Assembly (NCBI GenBank): GCA_033851955.1 | Contig: JAWSVK010000020.1 | Coordinates: 1-64,000, forward strand | DNA length: 64,000 bases | Reading direction: 5' to 3' | Source: Profundibacter sp033851955 | Lineage (GTDB): Bacteria; Pseudomonadota; Alphaproteobacteria; Rhodobacterales; Rhodobacteraceae | In this document: positions 7,957-16,455 of the stretch, piece after piece | How positions within the stretch are numbered: position 1 is the first letter of the stretch | Layout: each line of letters starts with the position of its first letter | The notes under the pieces: generated by a model | Database searches by the model: none | The model's input: only the letters and a program-made list of their open reading frames with translations | What the model was told of the DNA's origin: nothing | Made by a program: the position numbers and the translations under genes

Positions 7957-8865
7957 ATGGCTGAAAAAGGCAAAAACTGGGGTGATTACATTGCCAATCT
8001 GCTGATCCGCGGCATTTTGCGTGTCGCGTTGTTGCTGCCGTATCATATCCGCATTCCGCTGGTTGGTTGGCTGATGGCACGACTGATTGCGCCGCTTATT
8101 GGCTATACCAAACGCATCCGCGCCAATCTGGCCTATACCTGCCCCGAACTTGATCCAAGCGAAGTCGCGCGTATTTGCAAAGAGGTGCCGAACAACGCTG
8201 GCCGCAATCTGATCGAGCTGTATTCCAACCCAAAATTCATCGAACGACACCGCGACACGCCCCTTAATGGTGACGGCGTTGCGGCGCTGGCCGAGGCCCA
8301 TTCACAAGGGCGCCCCGTGGTGCTGGTAACCGGGCATTTTGGCAATTACGATGCCGCGCGGGTGGCGTTACTGCGCCTTGGCTACAAGGTCGGTGCGGTT
8401 TACATGCCGATGAACAACCGCTTTTTCAATGCGCATTACGAGACCGCGATCCAAAGCATGGGCGGCGAGTTATTCGCCCGTGGTGGCCGTGGCTTGCGCG
8501 ATATGGTTCGGTTTTTGCGTGGTGGAGGCATGGCGTGCTTGATAGTCGACCAACACATGGTTCACGGCGCGCCGCTACAGTTTTTCGGGAAAACCGCCCC
8601 AACCGCTCTGTCGGCAGCAGAAATGGCGTTGAAATATGACGCCCTTCTGGTGCCAATCTATGGCATCCGCGCTGAAAACGGGTTGGATTTTGACGTTCAG
8701 GTTGATGCCCCGATCGCGCATACGGATGCAAAAACCATGACGCAGGCCCTAAATGACAGTCTAGAAGTTCTGGTGCGTCAGCATATGGGGCAATGGCTAT
8801 GGATCCATCGACGTTGGAAACCTGCGCGTCAACGCACCCTTGCTGCCGCCAAGATCGATCCGTGA
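7957..8865 (+). CDS. Lysophospholipid/lipid A acyltransferase (LpxL/HtrB-like)
   Basis: 302 residues. An N-terminal hydrophobic helix (about 15-50) anchors it to the inner membrane. The catalytic HX4D motif is HFGNYD at 127-132, with the downstream DQHMVHGAPLQFFG substrate-binding block typical of the family. LpxL/LpxM enzymes add secondary acyl chains to lipid A; related alphaproteobacterial proteins acylate other lipids such as ornithine lipids. It stands as a single gene with RBS AAGGA and overlaps the convergent DUF1223 gene by 37 bases. Confidence 0.85.
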   Translation: MAEKGKNWGDYIANLLIRGILRVALLLPYHIRIPLVGWLMARLIAPLIGYTKRIRANLAYTCPELDPSEVARICKEVPNNAGRNLIELYSNPKFIERHRDTPLNGDGVAALAEAHSQGRPVVLVTGHFGNYDAARVALLRLGYKVGAVYMPMNNRFFNAHYETAIQSMGGELFARGGRGLRDMVRFLRGGGMACLIVDQHMVHGAPLQFFGKTAPTALSAAEMALKYDALLVPIYGIRAENGLDFDVQVDAPIAHTDAKTMTQALNDSLEVLVRQHMGQWLWIHRRWKPARQRTLAAAKIDP

Positions 8866-9527
8866 TTGGCCGCCTGCACAATGATCACGCATTCATCGTC
8901 ACCCGCCATTTTAGCCGAAAATGTTAACCGGGATGACCCGTTCCACTTTTTCAACACACGCCAATCGGACACCACATTTGCATAGGTCAGCTTGCGGCCT
9001 GCATTTTCGCCACGCTTAATGCGCACAACTTCGCCGTTTGAAAACCGCACCATTTGCACCACAAGATCGCCCAGCCCCTTGACCAGCGGCTTTGCCGAAA
9101 TCTCGACCTGATTACCCTTGCGTGTCACCGAAATCGCAACCTTGGATGGGGCGTTGTTGTGGGCACGGATCAATCGGCCAACATCAGCTGGTTTATTGCC
9201 AACCACCAAGTCTTGTCCTGCAACAACCATCTGCGGCGTGTATACCATGCGTTTGCCGGCGGCGCGCGCATAGGCGTGCTGACGGGCCGTGAATTTTGGG
9301 CTGGCAAAGATATCTTTCCAACCGATGTAATCCCAGTAATCCACATGCAAAGACAGCGCGATCACGTCATCTCGTTTGGCCAATTTGACCAAAAATTCGT
9401 CGGCGGGGGGGCAACTGGAACAGCCTTGCGAAGTATAGAGTTCAACAACAACAGGGCCGGATTGTGCTTGCACCAATGACGACAACGCCAGCCACATCCC
9501 TGTCAATAGTATCGCAAATTTCCGCAT
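8829..9527 (-). CDS. DUF1223 secreted thioredoxin-like protein
   Basis: 232 residues with a signal peptide (1 to about 22) and a thioredoxin-like CSSC motif at 36-39 within ELYTSQGCSSCPPADEF, the hallmark of the DUF1223 family. The HVDYWDYIGWKD block is also characteristic. The protein is expected to be periplasmic. A redox role is suggested by the motif, but the family function is not established to my knowledge. It is convergent with the acyltransferase gene, and the C-terminal coding ends overlap. Confidence 0.85.
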   Translation of the reverse strand: MRKFAILLTGMWLALSSLVQAQSGPVVVELYTSQGCSSCPPADEFLVKLAKRDDVIALSLHVDYWDYIGWKDIFASPKFTARQHAYARAAGKRMVYTPQMVVAGQDLVVGNKPADVGRLIRAHNNAPSKVAISVTRKGNQVEISAKPLVKGLGDLVVQMVRFSNGEVVRIKRGENAGRKLTYANVVSDWRVLKKWNGSSRLTFSAKMAGDDECVIIVQAANHGSILAAARVR

Positions 9528-9675
9528 TCAATCGCTCTTTCTTTATCCAGTGATAGCATTGACCTAAGCCAGTGCCCGATCAATAGCCAATCAACGTTTT
9601 GCGAGAATCCTTGCCAATTTGGTAACATCAAAGAGATTTCTGGGAAACTATATGGAAATGCCTTGGGTGAATTTA

Positions 9676-9697
9676 ATTGTGTGCAATGGTATACAAA
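9676..9697. promoter_or_regulatory. Candidate GntR-type operator upstream of aconitase
   Basis: Two adjoining inverted elements lie about 100 bases upstream of acnA: ATTGTGTGCAAT and, overlapping it, TGGTATACAA. The second fits the T-GTATAC-A core bound by FadR/GntR-family regulators. No regulator gene is adjacent, so this is a weak pattern-based call. Confidence 0.25.
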
Positions 9698-9795
9698 TGC
9701 GTTCTACCCCTTGAATGACACCTCTGAATAGGTCAAAAGCGCAACTGATAGGGGCACCTGCCCTCCTGCCGTTAGCCAAAATGGAGCCAGCCACC

Positions 9796-12483
9796 ATGAC
9801 AATCACCGTCGGACAAGACACAGCTAAAACCCGTAAAACCCTGACCGTAGGCAAACAAAGCCTTGATTACTATTCAATCCCCGCGGCCACCGCCGCAGGA
9901 CTTGGTGATTTCTCGCGCCTGCCAGCCGCCCTTAAGGTGGTTCTGGAAAACATGCTGCGCTTTGAAGACGGCAAAACCGTCAGTGTCGACGACATCAAGG
10001 CCTTTGCGCAATGGGGCACAAATGGCGGCAAAAACCCGCGCGAGATTGCCTACCGCCCTGCCCGCGTGTTGATGCAAGATTTCACCGGCGTACCTGCAGT
10101 GGTTGATTTGGCGGCGATGCGTGACGGGATCATCGGCTTGGGCGGCGACCCTGAAAAGATTAACCCGCTGACACCTGTTGATCTGGTCATCGACCACTCT
10201 GTTATGATCGACGAATTCGGCACGCCGCGCGCCTTTCACATGAACGTCGAGCGCGAATATGAGCGCAACATCGAGCGGTACACATTCCTGAAATGGGGCC
10301 AGTCCGCGTTTAACAATTTCCGCGTTGTGCCACCCGGCACCGGCATCTGTCACCAGGTGAACCTTGAATATCTGTCGCAAACCGTTTGGACCGACAAAGA
10401 CCAAAACGGCGTTGAAGTCGCCTATCCTGACACATTGGTTGGCACCGACAGCCACACCACCATGGTCAATGGACTGGCCGTTCTGGGTTGGGGCGTTGGC
10501 GGCATCGAGGCCGAAGCGGCCATGCTGGGTCAGCCGATTTCAATGTTGATCCCCGAGGTTGTTGGTTTTGAGCTGACAGGCGCAATGGTTGAAGGCACAA
10601 CGGCCACCGACTTGGTTCTGAAGGTCGTTGAATTGCTGCGCATCCAAGGCGTGGTTGGCAAATTCGTTGAATTCTACGGCGAAGGTTTGAACACCTTGCC
10701 ACTGGCAGATCGGGCCACCATCGCCAACATGGCACCTGAATACGGCGCCACATGTGGGTACTTCCCGATTGATGACGAAACCCTGCGTTACCTGCGGGTA
10801 TCTGGCCGTGACGAAGACCGCATCGCGCTGGTCGAAGCCTACGCCAAGGAAAACGGGTTCTGGCGTGACGCGGGCTATGCCCCAATTTACACCGACACGC
10901 TGTCGCTGGATATGGGCACGATTGTTCCGGCGATTTCCGGCCCCAAACGTCCACAGGATTACGTGGCATTGAACAACGCCAAATCCGCCTTTGCCAAGGA
11001 AATGCAAGACACCTTCAAGCGCCCAATGGGCAAAGAAGTGGCTGTTGCTGGCGAAGATTACACCATGGAAAGCGGCAAGGTTGTGATCGCTTCGATCACG
11101 TCCTGTACCAACACCTCGAACCCCTATGTGATGATCGGCGCGGGTCTGGTGGCACGCAAGGCCGCCGCCCTTGGCCTAAACCGCAAACCTTGGGTGAAAA
11201 CCTCCTTGGCGCCAGGCTCGCAAGTTGTGTCCGAATATCTGGAAGCGGCTGATCTGCAAAAAGATCTGGACGCGCTTGGCTTTAACCTTGTTGGGTACGG
11301 CTGTACGACCTGTATCGGCAACTCTGGTCCGATCCAGCCAGAACTGTCAGCGGCCATTGCCGAAGGCGATCTGGTGGCAACATCTGTTTTGTCAGGCAAC
11401 CGTAACTTTGAGGGCCGTATCAGCCCTGACGTGCGCGCCAACTATCTGGCCTCACCACCCTTGGTTGTGGCCTATGCGATCGCTGGCACCATGGACATCA
11501 ACATCGACACGGACCCACTGGGCACTGACCAAGACGGCAATGATGTCTACCTAAAAGACATCTGGCCAACCACCCAAGAGGTCGCCGATCTGGTCGAGAA
11601 AACCGTGACCCGTGAAGCCTTCACGTCGAAATACGCGGACGTGTTTGCCGGTGACGACAAATGGCAGGGCGTTGAAACCACCGACAGCCTGACCTACGAT
11701 TGGCCAGCCACCTCGACCTATGTGCGCAATCCGCCATATTTCCAAGGCATGGCCAAAAACGCAGGCACAATCAGCGACGTTAAGGGTGCCAAGGTTCTGG
11801 CCATTCTGGGCGATATGGTCACCACCGACCACATCTCGCCAGCAGGCTCCTTTACCAAGGAAACGCCAGCGGGTCAGTATCTGGTTGATCGCCAAGTGCC
11901 TGTTCGCGAGTTCAACTCTTATGGCTCGCGTCGCGGCAACCACGAAGTCATGATGCGCGGCACATTCGCCAACATCCGCATTAAGAACGAAATGCTGGAC
12001 GCGGTCGAAGGCGGCTATACTCTAGGGCCTGACGGCACGCAAACCTCGATCTTTGACGCAGCAAACGCCTATCAAGAAGCCGGCACACCGCTGGTGATCT
12101 TTGCAGGTCAGCAATATGGTGCAGGCTCGTCACGTGACTGGGCAGCCAAAGGCACAGCCCTGCTGGGTGTTAAAGCCGTGATCGCCGAAAGCTATGAGCG
12201 TATTCACCGCTCGAACCTTGTTGGCATGGGAGTCATCCCGTTTGAGTTTACAGGTGGCGACTCACGCAAGTCCCTGGGCTTGAAGGGTGACGAGACTGTT
12301 TCAATCACCGGGCTTGAGGGCGACCTGAAACCACTGTCAGACATCCCTGCAGTGATCACATATGGCGATGGCGCGGTCAAAGAGATCACTCTGAAATGCC
12401 GCATCGATACCGAAATCGAGATCGAATACATCGAACACGGTGGCGTTCTGCATTACGTGCTGCGGAACTTGGCCAAAGGATAA
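9796..12483 (+). CDS. acnA: Aconitate hydratase A
   Basis: 895 residues from the ATG at 9796, preceded by GGAG; the frame is open upstream but the protein resembles AcnA only from here. The 4Fe-4S ligands are Cys437 (ITSCTNTSNP), Cys503 and Cys506 (GYGCTTCIGNS). The C-terminal swivel domain contains YGSRRGNHEVMMRGTF and QYGAGSSRDWAAKG. The enzyme interconverts citrate and isocitrate in the TCA cycle. Length is normal for the AcnA/IRP group. It is followed by an intrinsic terminator, and a second diverged copy of the last codons plus terminator lies about 450 bases downstream. Confidence 0.98.
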   Translation: MTITVGQDTAKTRKTLTVGKQSLDYYSIPAATAAGLGDFSRLPAALKVVLENMLRFEDGKTVSVDDIKAFAQWGTNGGKNPREIAYRPARVLMQDFTGVPAVVDLAAMRDGIIGLGGDPEKINPLTPVDLVIDHSVMIDEFGTPRAFHMNVEREYERNIERYTFLKWGQSAFNNFRVVPPGTGICHQVNLEYLSQTVWTDKDQNGVEVAYPDTLVGTDSHTTMVNGLAVLGWGVGGIEAEAAMLGQPISMLIPEVVGFELTGAMVEGTTATDLVLKVVELLRIQGVVGKFVEFYGEGLNTLPLADRATIANMAPEYGATCGYFPIDDETLRYLRVSGRDEDRIALVEAYAKENGFWRDAGYAPIYTDTLSLDMGTIVPAISGPKRPQDYVALNNAKSAFAKEMQDTFKRPMGKEVAVAGEDYTMESGKVVIASITSCTNTSNPYVMIGAGLVARKAAALGLNRKPWVKTSLAPGSQVVSEYLEAADLQKDLDALGFNLVGYGCTTCIGNSGPIQPELSAAIAEGDLVATSVLSGNRNFEGRISPDVRANYLASPPLVVAYAIAGTMDINIDTDPLGTDQDGNDVYLKDIWPTTQEVADLVEKTVTREAFTSKYADVFAGDDKWQGVETTDSLTYDWPATSTYVRNPPYFQGMAKNAGTISDVKGAKVLAILGDMVTTDHISPAGSFTKETPAGQYLVDRQVPVREFNSYGSRRGNHEVMMRGTFANIRIKNEMLDAVEGGYTLGPDGTQTSIFDAANAYQEAGTPLVIFAGQQYGAGSSRDWAAKGTALLGVKAVIAESYERIHRSNLVGMGVIPFEFTGGDSRKSLGLKGDETVSITGLEGDLKPLSDIPAVITYGDGAVKEITLKCRIDTEIEIEYIEHGGVLHYVLRNLAKG

Positions 12484-12507
12484 CTACATCTGCTATGAGA
12501 CAAATCT

Positions 12508-12536
12508 GGGCATCCCATTCGGGGTGCCCTTATTAT
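12508..12536 (+). terminator. Intrinsic terminator of acnA
   Basis: The stem GGGCATCCC / GGGGTGCCC with a 4-base loop (ATTC) is followed by TTATTAT. It lies 25 bases after the acnA stop. Confidence 0.8.
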
Positions 12537-12607
12537 GCCTAAGACCGTTGCGCCAATAAGAAAAAAATTTACTGTGGTGAAATCAACCTTAGAAAGAACC
12601 CTCCTCA

Positions 12608-12880
12608 ATGAAGATTAGATGTTTGTTCGCACTTAGCACCCTGCTTATTTCAGCCTGTCAAAGCAGTTCAGGGAATTACGCCTCTTCGTCCTCGCGCGAT
12701 GTGCCTGCCCAAATAAATAGTGACCTGACAAAAGCGCAAGTTGAAATTTGCTGGAAACAAGCTGGTTTAGAGGGCAATATTTATAAATTCTTGACGACCG
12801 CTGAAGTGCAGAGCTTGAGTAAAATTGGTGGCGCGTCGAAAGAGCAGGTTGCACAATTCAGAGCCTGTACAGCGGCTTGA
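12608..12880 (+). CDS. Small putative lipoprotein
   Basis: 90 residues: a signal sequence ending in the lipobox LISAC (Cys17), a Ser-rich linker, then a short domain containing QVEICWKQAGLEG and VAQFRACTAA with two cysteines that could pair. It is probably an outer-membrane or periplasmic lipoprotein. I do not recognise the family. The gene is visibly more A+T-rich than acnA, has no strong Shine-Dalgarno, and lies between two copies of the aconitase 3' end, which suggests it was acquired. Confidence 0.6.
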   Translation: MKIRCLFALSTLLISACQSSSGNYASSSSRDVPAQINSDLTKAQVEICWKQAGLEGNIYKFLTTAEVQSLSKIGGASKEQVAQFRACTAA

Positions 12881-12929
12881 GACACAGATTTCATTGAGTG
12901 AAATATCCGAATGAACCAGCGTAGCTCGC

Positions 12930-12959
12930 TATGTGTTACGCAATTTGGCCAAGGGCTAA
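12930..12959 (+). repeat. Diverged duplicate of the acnA 3' end
   Basis: This segment translates as YVLRNLAKG-stop, identical to the last nine residues of AcnA. Every base difference from the true gene is synonymous, and it is followed like the original by a GC-rich hairpin with the same GGGGTGCC arm. No start or ribosome binding site belongs to it. It is a remnant of a second, related aconitase gene end. Confidence 0.75.
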
Positions 12960-12972
12960 ATCAAACGCATAT

Positions 12973-13001
12973 GCATCTCTATTTAGGGGTGCCTATTTTT
13001 T
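12973..13001 (+). terminator. Intrinsic terminator following the acnA tail remnant
   Basis: The stem GCATCTCT / AGGGGTGC (with G-U pairs) has a short loop and is followed by CTATTTTTT. It is structurally equivalent to the terminator after acnA and probably now serves the small lipoprotein gene. Confidence 0.75.
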
Positions 13002-13072
13002 GAAACAGATTGTTTCGGATTTGACATGTTTACATTCTTTTCTCGTTAACCACTTTGAGATACTGATGGGGA

Positions 13073-13186
13073 ATGATTGATTTAACCATCCCACTTGATC
13101 GACGCGACTTTAATGGTCTACCTGCCCCACTCGTTGAGGCTTTCGCGCTCTTGCTGCTGGCTGTGCTCTGCTTGCCCGCGCTTTAA
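13073..13186 (+). CDS. Possible 37-residue membrane peptide
   Basis: An ATG-to-TAA frame encodes a polar N-terminus (MIDLTIPLDRRDF), then a single hydrophobic helix (VEAFALLLLAVLCLPAL) up to the stop. The pattern fits a small inner-membrane peptide. A GGGGA lies very close to the start, which is not ideal spacing. It fills an otherwise empty gap between the acnA scar and ccmG. The frame could be fortuitous. Confidence 0.25.
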   Translation: MIDLTIPLDRRDFNGLPAPLVEAFALLLLAVLCLPAL

Positions 13187-13231
13187 TAACCTACCCACCC
13201 TTCATTTTGAACAGACATCACAATTGGGGTG

Positions 13232-13792
13232 CTACTTTGCCGACTCGATTGCCGGATAAAGTGTATTCTCCATAATACGCTGGGTGATCGGCCCGCGCAG
13301 ATGCAACACAATCATCCCTTCGCCATCAATCAGATAACTCTCTGGCATCGCCAAAACGCCCCACTCAATACCGTTGCGCCCCTTTGGGTCGCTGACAATA
13401 CCCGCAAAGGGATTGCCAAGTTCGGCCAAAAACGCAGCCGCATTGGTGGGCTCGTCCTTGTAGTTGATGCTGTAAATCGGCAGGCCACCTTCGGCCAGTT
13501 TGATCAGGTTGGGGTGTTCCACGCGACACGGCGGACACCAGCTGGCCCAAAAATTCACCATCTTAACGCCAGGGCTGCGCAGGGCCTCGTTTGTGAAACC
13601 TGTTGCGGCGTCCTGATCTTCGCTTATGAATATCGCAGGTGCTGGGCTGCCAATACGGGTCGAAGGTAGATCAGATGGATCATTTCCATTCAACCCGCTC
13701 ATCAGTTTCGGCACGAAAAACAGCCCCACAAGCAGCGCGAAAATCACGATTGGCAGGACCGCCAACAGGTTAAATTTCTTACCCTCAGCCAT
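13232..13792 (-). CDS. ccmG: Cytochrome c biogenesis thiol:disulfide interchange protein CcmG/DsbE (HelX)
   Basis: 186 residues from the ATG at 13790-13792. An N-terminal membrane anchor (about 8-28) is followed by a periplasmic thioredoxin fold with the WCPPC active site at 85-89. CcmG reduces the apocytochrome CXXCH disulfide before haem ligation. The start overlaps the end of ccmD by 8 bases. It is the last gene of the ccmABCDG (helABCDX-type) operon. Confidence 0.95.
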   Translation of the reverse strand: MAEGKKFNLLAVLPIVIFALLVGLFFVPKLMSGLNGNDPSDLPSTRIGSPAPAIFISEDQDAATGFTNEALRSPGVKMVNFWASWCPPCRVEHPNLIKLAEGGLPIYSINYKDEPTNAAAFLAELGNPFAGIVSDPKGRNGIEWGVLAMPESYLIDGEGMIVLHLRGPITQRIMENTLYPAIESAK

Positions 13793-13943
13793 TTTTAGCC
13801 CGCCGTTCTTCAACTTCACGCAGTGCCTTGGCGACACTGCGCGCCCTGTACCAACTTAGCCCAAGCAAGCCCAGCAACAGCAACAACGTCACCCCATAAG
13901 CGGCCAGAACCTCAGCCTGATATTTCCCCAAATCTGGCATCAT
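13785..13943 (-). CDS. ccmD: Heme exporter protein CcmD
   Basis: 52 residues: a short N-terminus (MMPDLGKYQAEVLAAYG), one transmembrane helix (about 18-31) and a basic cytoplasmic tail (REVEERRAKNG), as in CcmD. It stabilises CcmE in the CcmABCDE haem-handling complex. It starts at 13943, overlapping the ccmC stop by 4 bases (ATGA type). The longer open frame upstream is just extended reading frame. Confidence 0.9.
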   Translation of the reverse strand: MMPDLGKYQAEVLAAYGVTLLLLLGLLGLSWYRARSVAKALREVEERRAKNG

Positions 13944-14668
13944 GAAGCCCGCTCCCGTGCGACCAGCGCCTGCATGCGACGGCTGCGAATTTCTGTGCGC
14001 GTGCGCATCAACACCAGCGCAACAAACAATAAAACAAACCCTGCTATGCACAACAGCAATGGCCAGTAATAAACGTCCGAAACATGTTCTTCTTTGTCCA
14101 CGGACAAGGACGCGGCCTGATGCAAGCCTTGGCTCCAAAAATTCACGGCATAACGGCTTAGCAGCGCAAAGACCGAACCAACCAAACACAGGATCGAAGT
14201 CAAATCGGCCGCCGTATCAGGGTCATCAATCGCTTCCCACAGGGCAATATAACCGAGGTAAAACAGGAACAAGATCAAGAACGACGTTAAACGCGGGTCC
14301 CACGCCCAATAGGTTCCCCACATCGGCTGCCCCCAAATCGCGCCCGTAAAAAGAGCTATCAAGGTCATCGTCATACCAATAGGAGCCGCGGCCTTGGCGG
14401 CCAATGCCGACACATGATGGCGGCGAATAAGCCAAATCAGCGAGGTGATCAACATCATCATCCACCCATTGATTGCCATCAAAGCGGACGGCACATGAAT
14501 GTAGATAATCTTGACACTAGAGCCAAAATTCTCGGCATCAGGCGTGAAAAAATAACCCCAGACCATGCCCGCGAGCAAAGTGATTAGAGACAGGCCAGCG
14601 AACCATGGCAAATATTTGCCCGAGGTCTGCATGAATAGTTTTGGATTGGCGTATTCCCAGATCGACAT
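13940..14668 (-). CDS. ccmC: Heme exporter membrane protein CcmC
   Basis: 242 residues with six predicted transmembrane segments and the tryptophan-rich haem-handling signature WGTYWAWDPRLTS (117-129). The flanking periplasmic histidine in IYIHVP (His58) matches an expected haem ligand. CcmC loads haem onto the chaperone CcmE on the periplasmic side. It is preceded by ccmB with a 50-base gap and coupled to ccmD. Confidence 0.97.
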   Translation of the reverse strand: MSIWEYANPKLFMQTSGKYLPWFAGLSLITLLAGMVWGYFFTPDAENFGSSVKIIYIHVPSALMAINGWMMMLITSLIWLIRRHHVSALAAKAAAPIGMTMTLIALFTGAIWGQPMWGTYWAWDPRLTSFLILFLFYLGYIALWEAIDDPDTAADLTSILCLVGSVFALLSRYAVNFWSQGLHQAASLSVDKEEHVSDVYYWPLLLCIAGFVLLFVALVLMRTRTEIRSRRMQALVARERAS

Positions 14669-14718
14669 GTGCCTGCCTTAATGCATTTCGTTGCCCGCGT
14701 AGTACCCCGTCACGGCGC

Positions 14719-15375
14719 TCAACGCAAATTGATGCGAATGGTTGCCGCCGCTACAAATGGAAGCAGCGCAATGACGCCTGCGGTGATCCCCGCCAGCATC
14801 AAAAGCGGCACGGAATTGTCAAACCCTTCCGCCCCGAGGCGCAGGGCCTCGGTGCCAAAAATCAGCGTCGGCACATAGAGCGGCAGCACCAGTAATGACA
14901 ACAGCAAACCGCCGCGTTTAAGGCCAACTGTCACCGCCGCGCCAAATGCGCCAATGAACGACAGCGCCGGTGTGCCGATCGACAAACTCACCACCAACCA
15001 GACATATCCGGCTTCTGGCATATTCAACAGCACCCCCAAAAATGGAGCTGCAATCGTCAACGGCAACCCAGTGGTCAGCCAATGCGCCAATGCTTTCATC
15101 GCCACCACGCCCTCAAGCGGAACGGGAGCCGTGGCCAGCAGGTCAAGCGATCCATCCTCAAAATCCAACGCGAAAATGCGGTCCAGCGACAGTAAACAGG
15201 CCAACAACGCCCCAACCCACAAAATGCCCGGCGCGATTTTACCCAGTAGCGCGCTTTGCGGGCCTACCCCAAAAGGCACCAACACCACAACGATCAGAAA
15301 AAATGCCAAGCCAAGGCCAAATCCGCCCCCAGCCCGCATCGCCAAACGTATATCTCGGATCAATATCGCGATCAT
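14719..15375 (-). CDS. ccmB: Heme exporter membrane protein CcmB
   Basis: 218 residues with about six transmembrane helices. The N-terminal RDIRLAMRAGGG and the central FEDGSLDLLATAPVPLEGVVAMK are standard CcmB features. It forms the membrane part of the CcmAB ABC transporter that releases holo-CcmE from CcmC. The start overlaps the ccmA stop by 4 bases. Confidence 0.95.
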   Translation of the reverse strand: MIAILIRDIRLAMRAGGGFGLGLAFFLIVVVLVPFGVGPQSALLGKIAPGILWVGALLACLLSLDRIFALDFEDGSLDLLATAPVPLEGVVAMKALAHWLTTGLPLTIAAPFLGVLLNMPEAGYVWLVVSLSIGTPALSFIGAFGAAVTVGLKRGGLLLSLLVLPLYVPTLIFGTEALRLGAEGFDNSVPLLMLAGITAGVIALLPFVAAATIRINLR

Positions 15376-15989
15376 TCAAAGGCCTCATCAAATCCGGCCA
15401 AATCACGGGGCCCCGCTTTGTAACCGGTTAGGTCCAGCACATCCGCCTCAATCCCCAGATCAATATGCGTGGCAATCAACGCAGCACCACCGCCCGCACA
15501 ATGCCCCCGTACCGCATCGGCAAACAATTTCACACTGGCCGCATCCAAGGAAATCGTTGGTTCATCCAAGGCCCAAATCCTGCGCCCTGTCACCAAAAGC
15601 CGCGCCAGACCAAGACGGCGCTTTTGCCCCGCCGACAGGTTATGCGCTGCCCGATCAGCCAAATCCTCAAGGTTAAAGGCCGCCATAGCCGGAGCAATAT
15701 CCAGCCCGCCATGCACCTGCGCCCAGAACCTCAGGTTTTCGGCCACCGTCAGGGTCGATTTCAAGCCATCCGCATGCGCCCCATAGGTGATCGCATCAGA
15801 AGTCAATGTCACATCGCCCTCAAGGGCTGGCTGCAAGCCCGCCAAAGTCCGCAACAACGTGGTCTTGCCAATCCCGTTCGGGCCCCGCAGCAACAGCACT
15901 TGCCCAGCCGCAAGCTTGAAATTCACCCCTTCAAGCACCGCAATACCGCCGCGCGCACACCCCAGATTGGTGACATTCATCAATTCCAT
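15372..15989 (-). CDS. ccmA: Heme exporter ATP-binding protein CcmA
   Basis: 205 residues from the ATG at 15987-15989. Walker A is GPNGIGKTT (36-44), the ABC signature LSAGQKRR (118-125) and Walker B IWALDEP (138-144). This is the small ATPase of the CcmAB complex. The dispersed repeat copy B lies between it and the upstream Mth938-domain gene, so the operon could be continuous from yajC or could restart here. Confidence 0.95.
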   Translation of the reverse strand: MELMNVTNLGCARGGIAVLEGVNFKLAAGQVLLLRGPNGIGKTTLLRTLAGLQPALEGDVTLTSDAITYGAHADGLKSTLTVAENLRFWAQVHGGLDIAPAMAAFNLEDLADRAAHNLSAGQKRRLGLARLLVTGRRIWALDEPTISLDAASVKLFADAVRGHCAGGGAALIATHIDLGIEADVLDLTGYKAGPRDLAGFDEAFE

Positions 15990-16040
15990 ATCACCCAAAT
16001 ACCCCGATGATGCGCATCCCAAAAGCTCCGAATTTCGCCC

Positions 16041-16074
16041 TCATTTTTGTTCCTTAAATATCCGCGCCGCAGGC
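16041..16074 (-). repeat. Dispersed GGATATTT repeat, copy B
   Basis: Read on the minus strand it is GCCTGCGGCGC, GGATATTTAA, then GGAACAAAAATGA. It lies in the gap between ccmA and the Mth938-domain gene, oriented with them. Confidence 0.8.
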
Positions 16075-16098
16075 ATAATATCTCTTTGGTACCAAGCC

Positions 16099-16452
16099 CT
16101 AAACAGGCAACAACGCCGCCGCGATCCGCCGCCCCTCAGCCAGTAACACATTATAGGTCCGACAGGCCGCAGGACTGGCCATCGGCTCAACCCCAATCCT
16201 TGCCGCTTCCAGTGCCCTCCGTAACGGTTTGGGAATATGCGTGGTCTCGGCTCCCGTGCCGACAAACAAAACGTCTACGTTTAGCGCCAGCAGTGCCGCA
16301 TCATCCTCATACCCGCCCCAAGCCACGACCGCGTTTGGTGTCACCAGAATCGCACCGTCAAAAACCTTGCCGCCGACCCGAAAGAAACCAGCACCATAGC
16401 CATCAATCGGCATTGTATCTTCAAATTCAACTTCAGTGAATTTCATCGGCAT
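16099..16452 (-). CDS. Mth938-like domain protein (NDUFAF3/DUF498 family)
   Basis: 117 residues. A compact alpha/beta domain with the family pattern GYGAGFFRVGG near the N-terminus, then VLFVGTGAE and the RTYNVLLAEGRRIAAALLP C-terminus. In mitochondria the related NDUFAF3 helps assemble complex I; bacterial roles are not settled. It is regularly found beside secDF in alphaproteobacteria and fits that here. It lies 3 bases downstream of the TauE/SafE gene, in the same operon. Confidence 0.85.
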   Translation of the reverse strand: MPMKFTEVEFEDTMPIDGYGAGFFRVGGKVFDGAILVTPNAVVAWGGYEDDAALLALNVDVLFVGTGAETTHIPKPLRRALEAARIGVEPMASPAACRTYNVLLAEGRRIAAALLPV

Positions 16453-16455
16453 TTC

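Noticed and set aside
9715..9795. 27 extra residues before the aconitase start
   Set aside because: AcnA homology begins at MTITVGQD (9796), which has a GGAG site; the upstream residues look random.
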